A stretch of DNA of 64,000 nt from Pomacea canaliculata. Lineage: Eukaryota > Mollusca > Gastropoda > Architaenioglossa > Ampullariidae. The stretch is from assembly GCF_003073045.1 (NCBI RefSeq), contig NC_037590.1, positions 1,700,016 through 1,764,015 on the forward strand, read 5' to 3'. The translations under genes and the position numbers were made by a program. Positions 22,301-34,774 of the stretch are shown one piece after another. Below the pieces are notes generated by a model. The model did no database searches and was not told the origin of the DNA. It was given only the letters and a program-made list of their open reading frames with translations. Position 1 is the stretch's first letter, and each line of letters begins with the position of its first letter.

Positions 22301-23812
22301 CTGTTTATCTTTATAATCGTATATGTAGATAGTTATAAAAGTCAAGAGGCTGACAGTGCGACTAGTGTGAAGTAGAGACGAGAGGAAGCAAAGGATGCTC
22401 AGTACAATAAAGATGTCACTCCTCCTCGTCCTCAGTGTCCATCATTAAAGAGAAGTTTACATGTTTTGTTGCTGGCACTGTTGACTGTCACTGCAGGGTA
22501 CAGCTAACCCAGGATATGAGGAGCAGGATACCATACCCTAAACATTCCTTTCCGTCTTGTCCTACGTCACACACCGGTGACCTGTGCGAGGTCAGCACAG
22601 ACATTGAAGGCTCTGCCCACCATCTTACCTTCTCCTCCAACCTTCGCTTTCAACACTGCCACGTGTCAATACTGGCTGTGGCTCGGAGAGGCTTCGAGTA
22701 CTGTTAAATAATATTCACCCAGAATTTTCTCAAGCAGATGACAGATGAATGAATGAAAGAAAGAAAAGGACGGCGCGGAGTTGAATGTTGATTGAAGACT
22801 TGTGTGTGAATGTGTCCCAGACAAACGTGTTTCACTTCTTTGTAAGGATACACAAAACTATACACAGAGAGTAAATACAAGTTGTATTCATCTTCAGGAG
22901 TTATTGAATGTGTCGACAGTGTCTTTATACTTTATTCACACACACACAATGGCAGGCCACAGGTCCTCTCACACCTCGTCCCCACAGCGGCTGATTATTG
23001 AGTCTTAGTAAGACTGCTGTCAACAGTTTCATCACCAGAATTATCTATTTCACAGCTCAGAATATGTGAAATTGTGCATGCTGGTTGTGTTTGCTTGGAA
23101 GCTAGATAAACAGCTACTTCTGATTTCTTGTGCAACTTTTGATGTCTAAATATTTTGCCACTGAAATGTTTAATTCTTTTGACCACATCTCGACCAGTAA
23201 GTCTGAGCTTTAATTTTAAAGTATCAATGTCTCTCATGACCTAGTCCAAAATTACAATCGACTTCTCGCAGATATTTTTTGAAAGTGCAGTATTTTTATG
23301 GGTCTGTAGCAAAGCGATACAAGTTAAAATTAAAAATTAATGCTGGGAGTCCGTCAATGACATCACAGAAGATTCAGCCAATCACTGGAAGCAGGTGTTG
23401 ATGGGATGCTGCTACAGCAGTTCTGCTCGACTGACATCACGTGGGTAGGGAACATGGTCTGCAAGACTTTGCCTCTCGTGACCGGAATGTTAGCTCGTGT
23501 AATGTCTCGCCATGCTAGTCTCAGTGCAAGTAGTTCACCAGGTGCTTTACACATTAACGGTTCCCGAGTTCCCTGCACCTCCCGTCCCCGCCATGTTGTG
23601 ACAGTCACTAAAATGATGAGAGAATCTGAGAGAGGTTCGCAAGCAGCAGTAAGCACAGTCGGTGTGTAATGATTCAGTTACACTTCAGGGTGTTTGCACT
23701 CACTCTGTGGGCAGTTCAGTGAGTGCAACATTTCAATCATCAGGTCAAGCTCAAATGCAAGATTCAAGTATGGGGGATCTCCGGTCTCCAGATGTAAGTA
23801 AATAAACGCCAC
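16311..23812. other. Non-genic stretch
   Basis: No supported exon over about 7.5 kb. Contains a poly-G stretch at about 16680-16700, a 16-bp tandem repeat at 17498-17577, an imperfect inverted repeat at 17951-17993, a GTGAATGT tract near 18285-18322, and AT-rich DNA near 19060-19850 and 22200-22340. Confidence 0.45.
17498..17577. repeat. 16-bp tandem repeat
   Basis: Five tandem copies of AAGTGTTTGACCCAAG, nearly perfect. Confidence 0.95.
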
Positions 23813-24112
23813 CATTGTACACAGAGAGGTCGACAGGACTGACGTCAGCATTGTACACAGAGAGGTCGACAGGACTGACGTCAGCATTGTACACAGAGAG
23901 GTCGACGGGACTGACGTCAGCATTGTACACAGAGAGATCGAGAGGACTGACGTCAGCATTGTACACAGAGAGGTCGACAGGACTGACGTCAGCATTGTAC
24001 ACAGAGAGGTCGACGGGACTGACGTCAGCATTGTACACAGAGAGATCGACAGGACGGACGTCAGCATTGTACACAGAGAGGTCGACGGGACTGACGTCAG
24101 CATTGTACACGG
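23813..24112. repeat. 36-bp minisatellite containing CRE palindromes
   Basis: About eight copies of a 36-bp unit containing three palindromes: TGTACA, GTCGAC (with variants) and TGACGTCA. TGACGTCA is perfect at 23840, 23876, 23912, 23948, 23984, 24020 and 24092, and altered to GGACGTCA at 24056. As 36 is a multiple of 3, both strands show long 12-residue-repeat ORFs, which are by-products of the array. Confidence 0.95.
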
Positions 24113-25697
24113 GTACATTGTCCTTGCCAAGCCCTCACCTAACACGAGAACTCAAACCAAACGTTAAGTGAATCTGTCTTTTAGCCGCTACCTGCACAGG
24201 TAAACAGGATTCATGAACACCAGTCTGGAGTTCTAACAGTGTGTCTGTGTGTGTATATGTGTGTGTGTGTGCAGAGGAGTTGCATCAAGGATGATAAGCC
24301 TGACGGATACATAAAGGGGTGGAAAGGACAAGACACCTTTTTTACCTATGATTAATACGTTTTTGTTGTTTGCTTGTCGTTGGGTTATCCAGGGTACTGG
24401 GACAGGGGTGGTGGAGGGAGGAGAGTTCAGCATGTTCTCGATGTTCAGCACTTCCTTGATGGTAAAGCTTTTATTTCTTTTTTTCTTCTTTTGAAGAGCG
24501 CTGCAAGCTATGACATAATGGCAAAACATTTGCACCTGCCTCGGTGCTCGAAGCTACAAAAACATCATCGACGAGAACTTTTGATGTCTGAACCTCGACA
24601 AGGACCTGGCTTAGAACTTTCTCATTTCGGTACTTGCTTGTCTCGCCATGATGGCGGTCACGTGTGTGCATGCGTGTGCTCGTGCGTGCGTTCGTGCGTG
24701 TGTACGCCTGGATGTGGGCAGTGAGTACGACTAGTCGCATCCTTTGTAATCATCAGCTTGTGTTTTGTACTTGACGTCTGTATAAAATTGTATTGATATA
24801 TATATATTTATGTGTGTGTGTGTTGAAGATTATACAGAGACAGAGAGTAATGTGAAGTGAGTGCAGGAAGGTGAGTTAGTTCTCTACCCTGTGTAGGAAT
24901 CTCACCACGTGTCTGGGTGCAAAGACTACTCGGGTAGATAAGGCAAACACCAGCGGCTGTGTCTTTGTGCCTCAACATGAAAGCCCTTGTCGGTGTTGTC
25001 TGTGCACAGATAGCAAGCTTCCTTTCACTTTGTGCTCAGCAAATGTGAAGCACCGTGCTTGTACCCGGGGTGGAGAGTAAACATCCCCTGTTGCCACTTT
25101 ATGGTCTGATCACTTTTACCATCGCCTACAGAGGGCGCAGCAACCCTGGCGGCCACGTCACCCACAGACCACGTGTCTTGCCCCACTCTAGTCGTCTACC
25201 CCGGGGTTAAGCTAGATGATCAGATGATACAGAAGCAAGATGATCAGTGGAGTAGGACAGGAAAGATGTTTGCCTCATACTTTATAGTTCAAAAAATAAG
25301 ATTTATGAACAAGGTGAGATGAAATAAGAAGTAAAGGTGAAGGTATAATTATTCCCGGTCATTTCAGGTCATCACTGTGGCTGACCAAGAGTGGAGCCCG
25401 GTGGTCCGGGAAATATAATTTGTGATGTGAGGACAACAAACTCGAAATATCCGCAGGTGGACCAAGTGCATCTCTATGTGAAGGTCCATCAGGGCAGGTG
25501 CAGTCAAGCAGAAAGTTAATGTCGGGGATGAAAGATGCCACAGGCAATGAGACAGTCCGACATGAGGAAGATGATATCAGCAAGAAATGTTGGCACTAAA
25601 CAGGGCTACACTGAAAATAATGGATGACTACAGGAGAAATGAAAGAGAGCTAGCCTCCTTCTCTTTCCGGTCTGTTTGGCAAAAGGACATCCATCTG

Positions 25698-25779
<82 letters not shown>

Positions 25780-26175
25780 TATTATTATTAGTTAGTAGTA
25801 TAGTATCGATGGTCCAGTGGTTCATATTAAAACTGCTGCTTTGATGTTTGATGTCAGTCGGTGAACATCAGTTAACACACATTATCATCATGATTGATCA
25901 CAAAAGGAACAATCTCATCACTAGGTTTTGAACTGACTGAAGGCATTGCCAGGTGTGATTTGCTGGTGCCGCTACCCACTGCAACTTTTTGTGTGTAAAA
26001 ATCTTCTTCAAAGCCAATTTTATCCACTTTTTTCACACATTTTCCCCAGTTTGATCTACTGAACATCAATGGGGAGAAATGGTATTCCCACCTACAATGA
26101 CACCACCAGTGTTTTCTAACAGTAGAAGTGACCTCTGTGTGTGTGTGTGTTAAAACTCATTTTCACATCATCATG
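24113..26175. other. Non-genic stretch
   Basis: Contains GT repeats at about 24238-24275 and 24800-24825 and the (ATT)n array. No exon or domain recognised. Confidence 0.5.
25698..25790. repeat. (ATT)n microsatellite
   Basis: About 30 nearly uninterrupted ATT units. It creates poly-Ile and poly-Asn shadow ORFs on both strands. Confidence 0.97.
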
Positions 26176-26515
26176 AAGACCGGCGTAAGACAGAGTTGCA
26201 TATTATCACCAACAATGTTCCTGATGGTCATAGACTAGATTATGCGCAAGACAACCCAAGACAACAACACTGGTATCAAGTGGACCTTCACCAAACAGCT
26301 AGAGGACCTAAACTTTGCAGATGACATCAGTCTTCTATCTCATCGGCAACAACATCACAAACCAAACTGAGCAAGCTAGCAGAGGAAGCAGAGAAGACTG
26401 GCTTAAAGTTCAACAGAAAGAATACCGAAGTGATGACAACCACCAACAAGCAGGAATTCCAAAACAGACTTGGAAAAGTAGAGAGTGAGGCAAAGGATGT
26501 GGGAAACACATGGGC
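26176..26515 (+). pseudogene. Non-LTR retrotransposon reverse transcriptase fragment (RTE-like)
   Basis: Reads KTGVRQSCILSPTMFLMVID, a TAG stop where the family usually has Trp, then GIKWTFTKQLEDLNFADDIS and LLSHRQQ. After a frameshift: KLSKLAEEAEKTGLKFNRK and NTEVMTTTNKQEFQNRL. FADD is the catalytic motif of reverse transcriptase, and the order G-V-R-Q-x-C-x-L-S-P, L-x-F-A-D-D, G-L-x-x-N-x-K-K-T matches RT domains of RTE/SR2-like elements. The stop, the frameshift and the absence of endonuclease and finger domains show a dead, truncated copy. Confidence 0.85.
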
Positions 26516-29500
26516 CCCACTGAGGGGTCCGCTGGCGAGGGGTAGTTGTGGACCTGTGCTAAGTAAACAAGGCCTGTGAGTGTGTGGTGTTCACGTGCGA
26601 AAGATTCTCGAAGTCAAGTCCTCGAACAGAGGTTTCATCGTGTCTGTTGCTATGGTGATTGATTACCCAAACCCAGGACTTTCTGGTCGCCAAAACAAAA
26701 GCTAGGGTCGCCATCATGGCTGTGACACCAGCAAGTATTTGAATTTGATAAAATCGCCCTCGTAGTAAACTTGAGGTTGTTTGTACTGACTTAAAGCAGA
26801 AAGGGATTGAAATACTTCAAAGTGTAAACATAAACACATTTGATTGGCACATTATTTACATATTGTGGAGGCTGGTGTACCAGACGTGAGTCTGCAGACT
26901 TCAAGACCCTTCAAAATACTCCAAGAAAGCCTCTGTATATACATATAAATATAAATATAAAGAACTTGATTTGCTGTGGTCAATGTGTGTATGTATTACT
27001 AGCTGTATTGCTAACACCTGTCAACCTGTGTATCTCACCCGGCATCAGTCAAGTTTTATTGCATTGTGCCGTGGAACTTCGTTATATACACCACAAGATT
27101 CAGTCCCTGAATTAAAAGAAAGACTAACTTCTTGTGTGTGTGCTTGTGTGTGTTCTTGTGTGTGTGCTTGTGTGTGTGTCTGTGTGTGTGTCCGTTCATA
27201 TCCATGATCCACTTGTACCCTGTCAAAAATGGTGTTCACTGTCACTGTACAGGCCTACCCAAAACTTTTGTCCAGTCGGTAGTTTATCGGGGGAGGTTGA
27301 TAAACACTGTGAAGGTACCCGTGTGTGTGATTATGTTTATGTAATGATGCTGTGTGATGCCAGCTGCTGACACCTACAAATCTGTGTTCACAGATCAGGT
27401 CAGCTTGTCCTCGCTGTCATTTTCAAAACCTGTCTCTTTGATAAAAAGACTCCCAGAGTCAGGAGATTTGTGTATCTCTTGCTTCCCAAAAAATGTTAGA
27501 GAATCCTCATTCCTGACAGGTCATTACCTGGCAGAACCTAGTTCAGACAATCAGATGTCTTGTTCTTTTCTTTCCGGTTCTTTTCTGTGTTTCTCTGTGA
27601 CTGAAGCGAAGGCTCTTCAACCTGTTCTCGAGGTTTCGAGCGCAAATAGTTTTGTTCTCAACATCGACTTGTACCACTGGGGCAACATCCAGTGTCCATC
27701 TGCTCACGAACAGGTAATTCACGGCCTTTGAAGTTTCTTCTTTTGTTTCATCCTTACTTCTTTCTTCTACCCTTCATACGTGTTCGTTGTGTTGGTCTCT
27801 CTGTGTAAAACTTGTTTCATAGCTCTCTGTGAGATGTTTTTGTGTCTGTCTGACAGTAAATTATTATGCAAAACAGGGAATTGATATCATCCTTACCTGA
27901 CTACCCGCCACTTAAAATGAAACCTTCCGAACTTTTAATGGAGTTGCAACATTTGGTGGCAGTCAAGGAACATTACAGCCATGTCCCCCTATCCCCACCC
28001 ATCTTTTTCTTCTTCCCTCTTTCTCTGTATCGCATGAAAGCAGCCAGTCAGTCAGTCAGCCAGCCAGCCAGCCAACCAGAATATTATTCACGCGCAGCTC
28101 GACTCACAATCACGCGCGCGCTCTTAGGGGCTTACAGTTTATTAATAACAATAGAAACATCGACACCGCCCCTCATTGATGTTCCTCACTCCAGTAGACA
28201 CCAAAAAAAACATAACCGACTTTTTTGTAGGAAAACAAATTCCTCCTTTAATGCCATTGAAAGCCTCGCCATAGTTGCGATTGCAATTTTTAAACATTTC
28301 TTTTAAAAAAAAACCGTGGCAAGCCCGAAATGGCAGGTGGCGACTTGCAAGGCCACACCCACTGTAAACAAATCTCTGTACAAAACAGAAAACGGGTATA
28401 CAGACCATCCTGTTTGTTATTTATTTGTTGCTATAGAGAAGTTTTAATGAAGTGGTCATGGGTGGCTGCAGGTGAAAGAGAGATTTGCTCGACATACCAA
28501 GTGAAGTTTTGATGACTGATACCGTGGCCACCACACAAAGCCTGGAGTGAAACTTTGATAATCTCCACAAGGACATCTTACAGGGACTGAACTTGTTTAA
28601 AGGTGTGACCGTGCAGGCATCTTGTTAAAAATGAGTTTGAAACTGAGAGTAGAATTTTTTTTCAGAACTCGTTCTTTCTTCAGTACAACTCGGTTAGGTG
28701 GGGGGAACACACCTTTAGGGAAAGCGAGGCAGGCCAAGACAGGGAATCTCACGAAGAAGCATTCTTGAGAAAACAAGAAAAAATAAAACAAAACAAAAAA
28801 AAAACAAATGAATAAATTTAAGATCCAATTACTCCAGAAGGTTTCTGTTTCAAGAGCCACACAGAAGCGACCACAAAGAAGTTTTGCAAGTGAGACATGC
28901 ATAGTTACATCGTATTCACTGCATGGCTTGTTGCCACCTGGTTGCAGAGAACAAAGGGTCTGTTCTGGCAATAAACATTTGGTGTATACTTCTTTGACTA
29001 AAAATAGCACGAAACAGCTTACAACATCGTCCTTGTAATTATTATTATTGTTGCTAGTGACGACGAGGACACGCTGGTATCGCCAGCCTGCAGACTGCCA
29101 TGATGTCCTCTTCAGTGCCTCCAAGTGAAGCTCAACACAAGGTTTTCAACACTTTTTCTTTGATTTTTCATTCTTTTCTCCATTGTCGTTTTGGTATTCC
29201 CAACAACCGGAGTTTTTGTTTTCCCTGCATATTATTTATTCCACATCATTAAGTGTTTGTGTCTGCTAGCGTGGCTTTCGCTTTCTTGACCCTTTGCTGA
29301 CCCTAGTGGCAGTGAATTGTGTTTATTCCTTTATGTCTATGCTTTTAAATGTAAATCTCATAACAATTCAAGAGAGTTGAAGATCGTCTCATGAAGATGC
29401 TGCTGCTGTGTGTTGCTGTGTAGCGGGGTCAACAACCAGTCACAGAAGCGGAAGAAGTCATGTGTCTGTCTGTGGACTGGGACAGCGCTCGGCATCCGTG

Positions 29501-30517
29501 TCGCCGGCAAAACCGTCGTCGCCCTCTGGCGGGGGTTTGCAGACCGAGTGAGGAAGTGACGACACAGTCACACGGGTACTGCCAGAAGTCATCGGGTGTC
29601 GCGACTGCCGGCAGGAGATCTGCTTATCACAGGTGTGGACTCGCAATGTGTAGAGATACCGGAGAGATTTGGAGCAACAGCAACAGTTGAGTAAATAAAC
29701 TTCGATTTTAACGGCAATTAACAGCACTGTAACATTGAAAGTGTGGATATTACTTTTAGACAACCCAATTGTTGGAAGATAAGAGATGGAAACTTGAGTA
29801 CCATGTGGCGATAATTGCAATGGACTGACTCGTGATTATTGTAGATAACAACCAGCAGGACTGTGTCAATGTTACTCTAGAGGCCACGAGACATTCTGTG
29901 GAAAGTAGCATTAAGAACACAAAACACTATGAAGGGATTTCAAAAACATCATGAATTACATTACTAAACTCATATCAAATAAATAATGATAAACAGTCTG
30001 ATTATATCCACGCGCGGAATACACAGGATGCAAATGATTGGTTGACTCACAAAAGTTTCATCCATTTTATGCGTTTTGGACCAAGTGAAGTCCGATATGT
30101 TCGGGTTGTTAGGGACCCAATATATTTGGGTCATTAAAGGTCAGATGTATCTGGGTCATTACAAGTAAAAATTACTTGCAAACACCGCCTGACAAACATG
30201 TAGGAAACGGCACCTAGGTACAGGTAATCTTCCGGTGGCTGGAATGTGAATTGCTGTCCCCACTAGGGCCGCCCGAAGGGATCTTGTCGGCTTTGCGAAC
30301 ATTTTAGGACTTCAGTGGTCCTTACAAAGCAGTGCTGAGACACAACAATGCGTTCATAGGTCCTCCCCCACCACAGGGATACAGTGGATGAAGCGTGAGT
30401 AGGTATACTAAGCTTACAAAGCAGTTTTCTTGGGAAAGTCTGGTCACGGGTGACTGCGTGGTGCCACCCTCCGGTGACCTCATTCAGCAGTTGGCGGCAG
30501 TCTCCGGGACCTGACAG

Positions 30518-30518
<1 letters not shown>

Positions 30519-30557
<39 letters not shown>

Positions 30558-30558
30558 G
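30519..30558. repeat. (TGTC)n microsatellite
   Basis: Ten perfect tetranucleotide units. Confidence 0.95.
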
Positions 30559-33549
30559 AAGTGTCCAAGTGCTCCAAAGACAATCCACAAAGGAGGTCAG
30601 CTCATTACTGGCCCTGACCTTGTTATACAGACCTGTCCAAAGTGGAGAATGCAGAATGACTAGAAACAGTCACCAAAGGACAAACTCGAGCTCTGGATTT
30701 AGTCGACTTGCTATGATGTACATCAGTCACACACACACACACGTGACTGACGTGGCCGACCTCAATAAACTCCGTGCCAGGAGACTATTTAGCCAGGAGC
30801 GACTAGGAGAGTCAGTCTGTATTAGACACACTTGACTGGCGGACTGGAGGACAGGACGGACTAGAATAAAGCCATAGAATAAAGACGAATTCAATTAGTG
30901 TGTACTTCTGCATAGCTCAGCTTGGGTGGGGCCTCACTGAAGTATTTCCTTCTTTTCTCTCACGATTCAAGTAAAACAAAGTCCAAGATATTCGTGAACT
31001 AATCACAAACAGCAGTCAATATATGAGGAATGTGGTGAACACTGTTTATCTACCCGAGATAAGGAACTAAGCTTATTTTAAACACAGCGGACATTGTTAT
31101 GTAGGACCATGCTTTAAGTTGACATTTTTCTCACAAAATCATGTTTCTACTCTCATCACACAGCCCACCCCCCATTATCCTCCAGGACACATTGCTGATA
31201 CACAATAAAGACACGATGCCATCGTAGGACAGGCAGCAGACTACAGACACATTCCAGCCACGCAAGCTCTTGACTGCTGCCTGATTATAGGGCGGCCTGC
31301 TCACTGCTTTCAATGGCACTACTTTTTATCACTCCGCCGGCAAGGAATCGTTAACCAGCCGATCGCTTGATGCACATACGGAACTCTTCTCAAAATGTTT
31401 CATTCCAGTCACGCAGCTCGTAGAAAAAGTTGTCATTTAATAAAATGAATTGGACTGGAATGAAGACAGGCAGGAGACAAAGTGCACACTGCTTCTGTTA
31501 CAGTCATGGAGCTCTTTCTTTCTCTTTCTCTTTCTCTCTCTCACACACAGTGATACAGATACAGGTGTTTAAATGATGTGTCCTACAGGTGAGCAGTTTC
31601 AATGTCGATAGAGGATGCCGAGCCTGTTAACATGAAAGTTAAACTGAATAAAGAATTGTCTTCTGCATGTTTCCATACTTAGATGATGTTTATTGTCCAT
31701 CGAGCTTCGGCGAGAGAACGGCTGTAAGACAGAAGGCGGAGAAAGGTTGATGAGGGACTTGAACCAGCTGCCGCCAAGACCAGGGTGCAGGTCAGTATGT
31801 ATTATAGAGACCACTTCACAGAGCTACATCAGACTTTGAGACAATGGTTAGCCTTATCACAGACACTTCAACATTGTAGACAGAAATGTAAAGGACGCAC
31901 AGAGAGCAGACAGAAGGACAGCAGTGGCAGAAACCTTATTTGCAGGTCAGTTGTAGGCAAGCAGATCAGTTGTAGGTATTCAGGTCAGGTTTACCTGTGA
32001 ACAGGTAAGTCGATTTTAAATTAAGCTTCGACTCCAGTTTGTATCAAGTTTAATCGTCAGGGTCGCTCTCTTTCTCTGTCTTCTCTCTCTCCTTTTCTTC
32101 CCCTCGCCAGCCATGGAGTGTGATCAATTTATGACCCCAGCTGACTCATGCTAATATCTGATGAACTCTCAACCAGACCTCGCCGTGGTCGTCAGGTGAG
32201 ACATTTACAGCAGGCGGCTGGTCACATCAAAGCAGCCGCAACGACCCCGGTGCACGCGCTGCTTCTTTGTCGGTCTTCACATTTGTCCGTCTGCTCGTTC
32301 GTCTGCAGCTACTATTCCTCTCATTCTGTTCTCATTCCTGGGGTTGTTTCTCTTCTGAAACCATGTCCAGTGTTTACCATGGCTGCAAACCGTTCCTCCT
32401 TGTTTTTAATGTTTTGTGAAGTGGTCTGTGTGTTGTTGTTGTTTTATGAGCGATCTCTGCTATTTCAGCATTTTAATCAGCGGGTATTTTTAATACTTTG
32501 TTTTAAGATTTAATTATTGTCTTTTTGTGTTTCATTAATTACAAACATACGGATATATTCCTTAATATGCACGAGCGAGCTGTGAAGCAGACAAGAGACA
32601 CACGCGAGTGACAAACATAATGACATGGAATAACAGCATTGAGAACACGAGCTGACAAACATAATGACATGGAATAACAACAGCAGGATACAATGACATG
32701 AGACTAGAGAGAAGACAACCATACAACTGTTAACAGGAAAACACTCGGGTGAGAGAATGACGACAATGAGAAAGGACGGAGAGAGAAAAAGAGATGTTGA
32801 TGTGTGACAACAGTGAGACAAGAGGCTGAAAGAATGAGAGACAACAGGGAGGACAGTTAATGCCACTTTGTAAAATTAATTTAAAAAGTCCTGAGCTTAT
32901 TTTCTTGTATTAATTCGCTACGATGGGAACAGAGTTGTCTGAAACAGATTAAAAGACATGCAGCACAAAAAGACAAAAGGACAAAGAGAAACTGAAGATT
33001 GGGAAAGTCATGATGACTAGAAGAGAGAGAAACAGAAGAGAGAACGAAAAAGAATTGGAAAGACAAGCAGAAAGAAACTAATTGGATGAACTCACCTGTT
33101 CTGCTAGGACCTCGTGTGAACACTTGACTTGTGCCAAGGAAAGCCACGTACAGACACCCGACACCCTGCTACACCCGAGCACCCGAACACCTCAGTCCAC
33201 AAAGCTTACACACCTGTGTCTCAGTCTCCAGGTGACTAGGACATTATTTGTTTGTGAAATGACCGGACAGAGGTCGCCACTGACTGGTGGGTCAGTCTAC
33301 ATCACCACCTCTCCACGGTCTCCACACAGGAACGGCGCGCGCTGCGTGACCCGGGTGACCGCACGATGTTCTGTAAGGGGAAGTCGGGTGGAGGTGGGCA
33401 CTGCACCCTTTCATCTCGCGCCGACAGCCGCTATCAATCTCAGGTACAAATCAATGAGACACTGGACCCCTCGTCAGGGCCAAACATTTGACAGAACATT
33501 TCAACATTGTCTTGCTGCGACTATTGTACTGTCGCAAGGTATTGTAGCA

Positions 33550-33630
33550 TGATGATGATGAGGAGGATGAGGAGGAGGAAGAGGAGGAAGAGGAGAATGA
33601 GGATGAGAAGAGGAGGATGAGGATAAGGAT
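33550..33630. repeat. Purine-rich GAT/GAG/GAA tract
   Basis: About 80 bp of almost pure purine on the plus strand, built from GATGATGAG and GAGGAAGAGG units. Confidence 0.9.
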
Positions 33631-33989
33631 CTACCTCAGCACACACACATACGTGTGTTCCCGCGTGGATTAGGTTCACAGGTGTGATAGTGTCTAAGTA
33701 GAAAACTCCTCACCACAAACACCTGACACAAGTTTATTTCAGATCATCACAGAAATAATACAACATCTGAACAACACGATGGAAGCAGCACATAGGACGA
33801 TTGTACATTCAGGCTGGCATTAAAGTCACGTGCGCACATACACAACATTCAGCACCTAACGAACACACAGACCGACACACGTACACAGACACGACAGTGA
33901 CGGCACGTGCGACACACGACAGGCACATCTACATACACAGGAGAGTGTTGTCTCCTGACACGAACACTGACACCATCATACTCTCCTAA

Positions 33990-34010
33990 ACACACACACA
34001 CACACTAACG

Positions 34011-34062
<52 letters not shown>

Positions 34063-34102
34063 ACACACACACACACTAACGCACGCACGCACGCACGCAC
34101 AC
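33990..34102. repeat. (CA)n / (CGCA)n microsatellite
   Basis: Long CA array interrupted by CTAACGCACG, ending in (CGCA)n. It lies about 320 bp beyond the 3' end signal of the Ly6-type gene. Confidence 0.95.
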
Positions 34103-34421
34103 TAGTTGGTGTGTACAGCCCTCAGAAAACATTCTTTGAACCGATGTTCATGTCCTGGCCAGCCAACAGTGCGATCCATCATTTCAAGCAGCGGGGCAGT
34201 GGTGCTGAAAGAGTTGCTGATGTTGCTTGACAACCACCTCCACAACCACACACAACATGGCTGCCACGTGCAAACATTAAGGTCTGGGACACCTTGGACA
34301 GAGAAAGGTGTCGTCCATTCACCTGACATTTGACACAATAGCCTGATCTCTTTCAAACTTTACCTTCGCTGGATCGCTTCCACCGGGACGACAGACCGCT
34401 TACAACAACAAAGTTTGAGTT

Positions 34422-34427
34422 TTTATT
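34422..34427 (-). terminator. Candidate polyadenylation signal of the Ly6-type gene
   Basis: TTTATT on the plus strand, AATAAA on the minus strand, about 150 bp after the stop codon. It is the nearest canonical signal downstream of the stop. Confidence 0.5.
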
Positions 34428-34574
34428 TTTAACAGTCACACCCACGTGGAACCTGTTTCATGGCGGCTTGCGCACTCCCGGTACACAAGCAGATTGTTAG
34501 TGTAATAACTGAGATCTTGTGTGGTGCTGTGAGAGACAGAGAGACATCGTCGACAGGAAGCGAACCTGCAGGGG

Positions 34575-34774
34575 TCAGCACCGAAGCCAGAGAGCAAGCA
34601 GCGCCGCGCCAGTGATGAGGGTCGGGTGCAGCGGGTGGCGGGTGCAGGCTGCGTGCGGCGCGTTGCAGTGGTCAGTGAAGCAGATCTCAGCGCACACACG
34701 GTTGCCCTCCAGGTCCCGGTAACACCCGCTCTCCTGTGTCGTAGAGCATGACCGCCGGAAGTCGATTAGTTCCC
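34575..34774 (-). CDS. Ly6-type gene, last coding exon
   Basis: Acceptor CATTTTTCAG|GG, phase 1 in; ends with TGA at 34575-34577. Encodes the second half of the LU domain (RRSCSTT, SGCYRDLEG, VCAEICFTDHCN), a short spacer and the hydrophobic tail. D-H-C-N is the most diagnostic motif of the family. Confidence 0.8.

Larger units (their letters stand above)
26516..34421. other. Non-genic stretch
   Basis: No supported exon. Contains a TGTGTG-rich tract at about 27131-27200, CAGTCAGC repeats near 28047-28078, (TGTC)n at 30519-30558, a CTTT/CTCTC tract near 31508-31545, a purine GAG/GAT tract at 33550-33630, and a long CA repeat at 33990-34102. The longest open frame here (28597-29124, minus) has no recognisable features. 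Confidence 0.45.

Noticed and set aside
23813..24112. CRISPR-like appearance of regular direct repeats
   Set aside because: Whole units are repeated with no unique spacers, and the DNA is eukaryotic. The same holds for the other minisatellites.
23678..24171. Long ORFs with 12-residue repeats on both strands
   Set aside because: They exist only because the 36-bp repeat unit is a multiple of 3 and lacks stops in several frames.
28597..29124. One of the longest ORFs (175 codons, minus strand)
   Set aside because: Composition follows the AT-rich DNA (poly-Phe from A-runs, poly-Asn from ATT repeats), and no domain, splice or family feature was seen.
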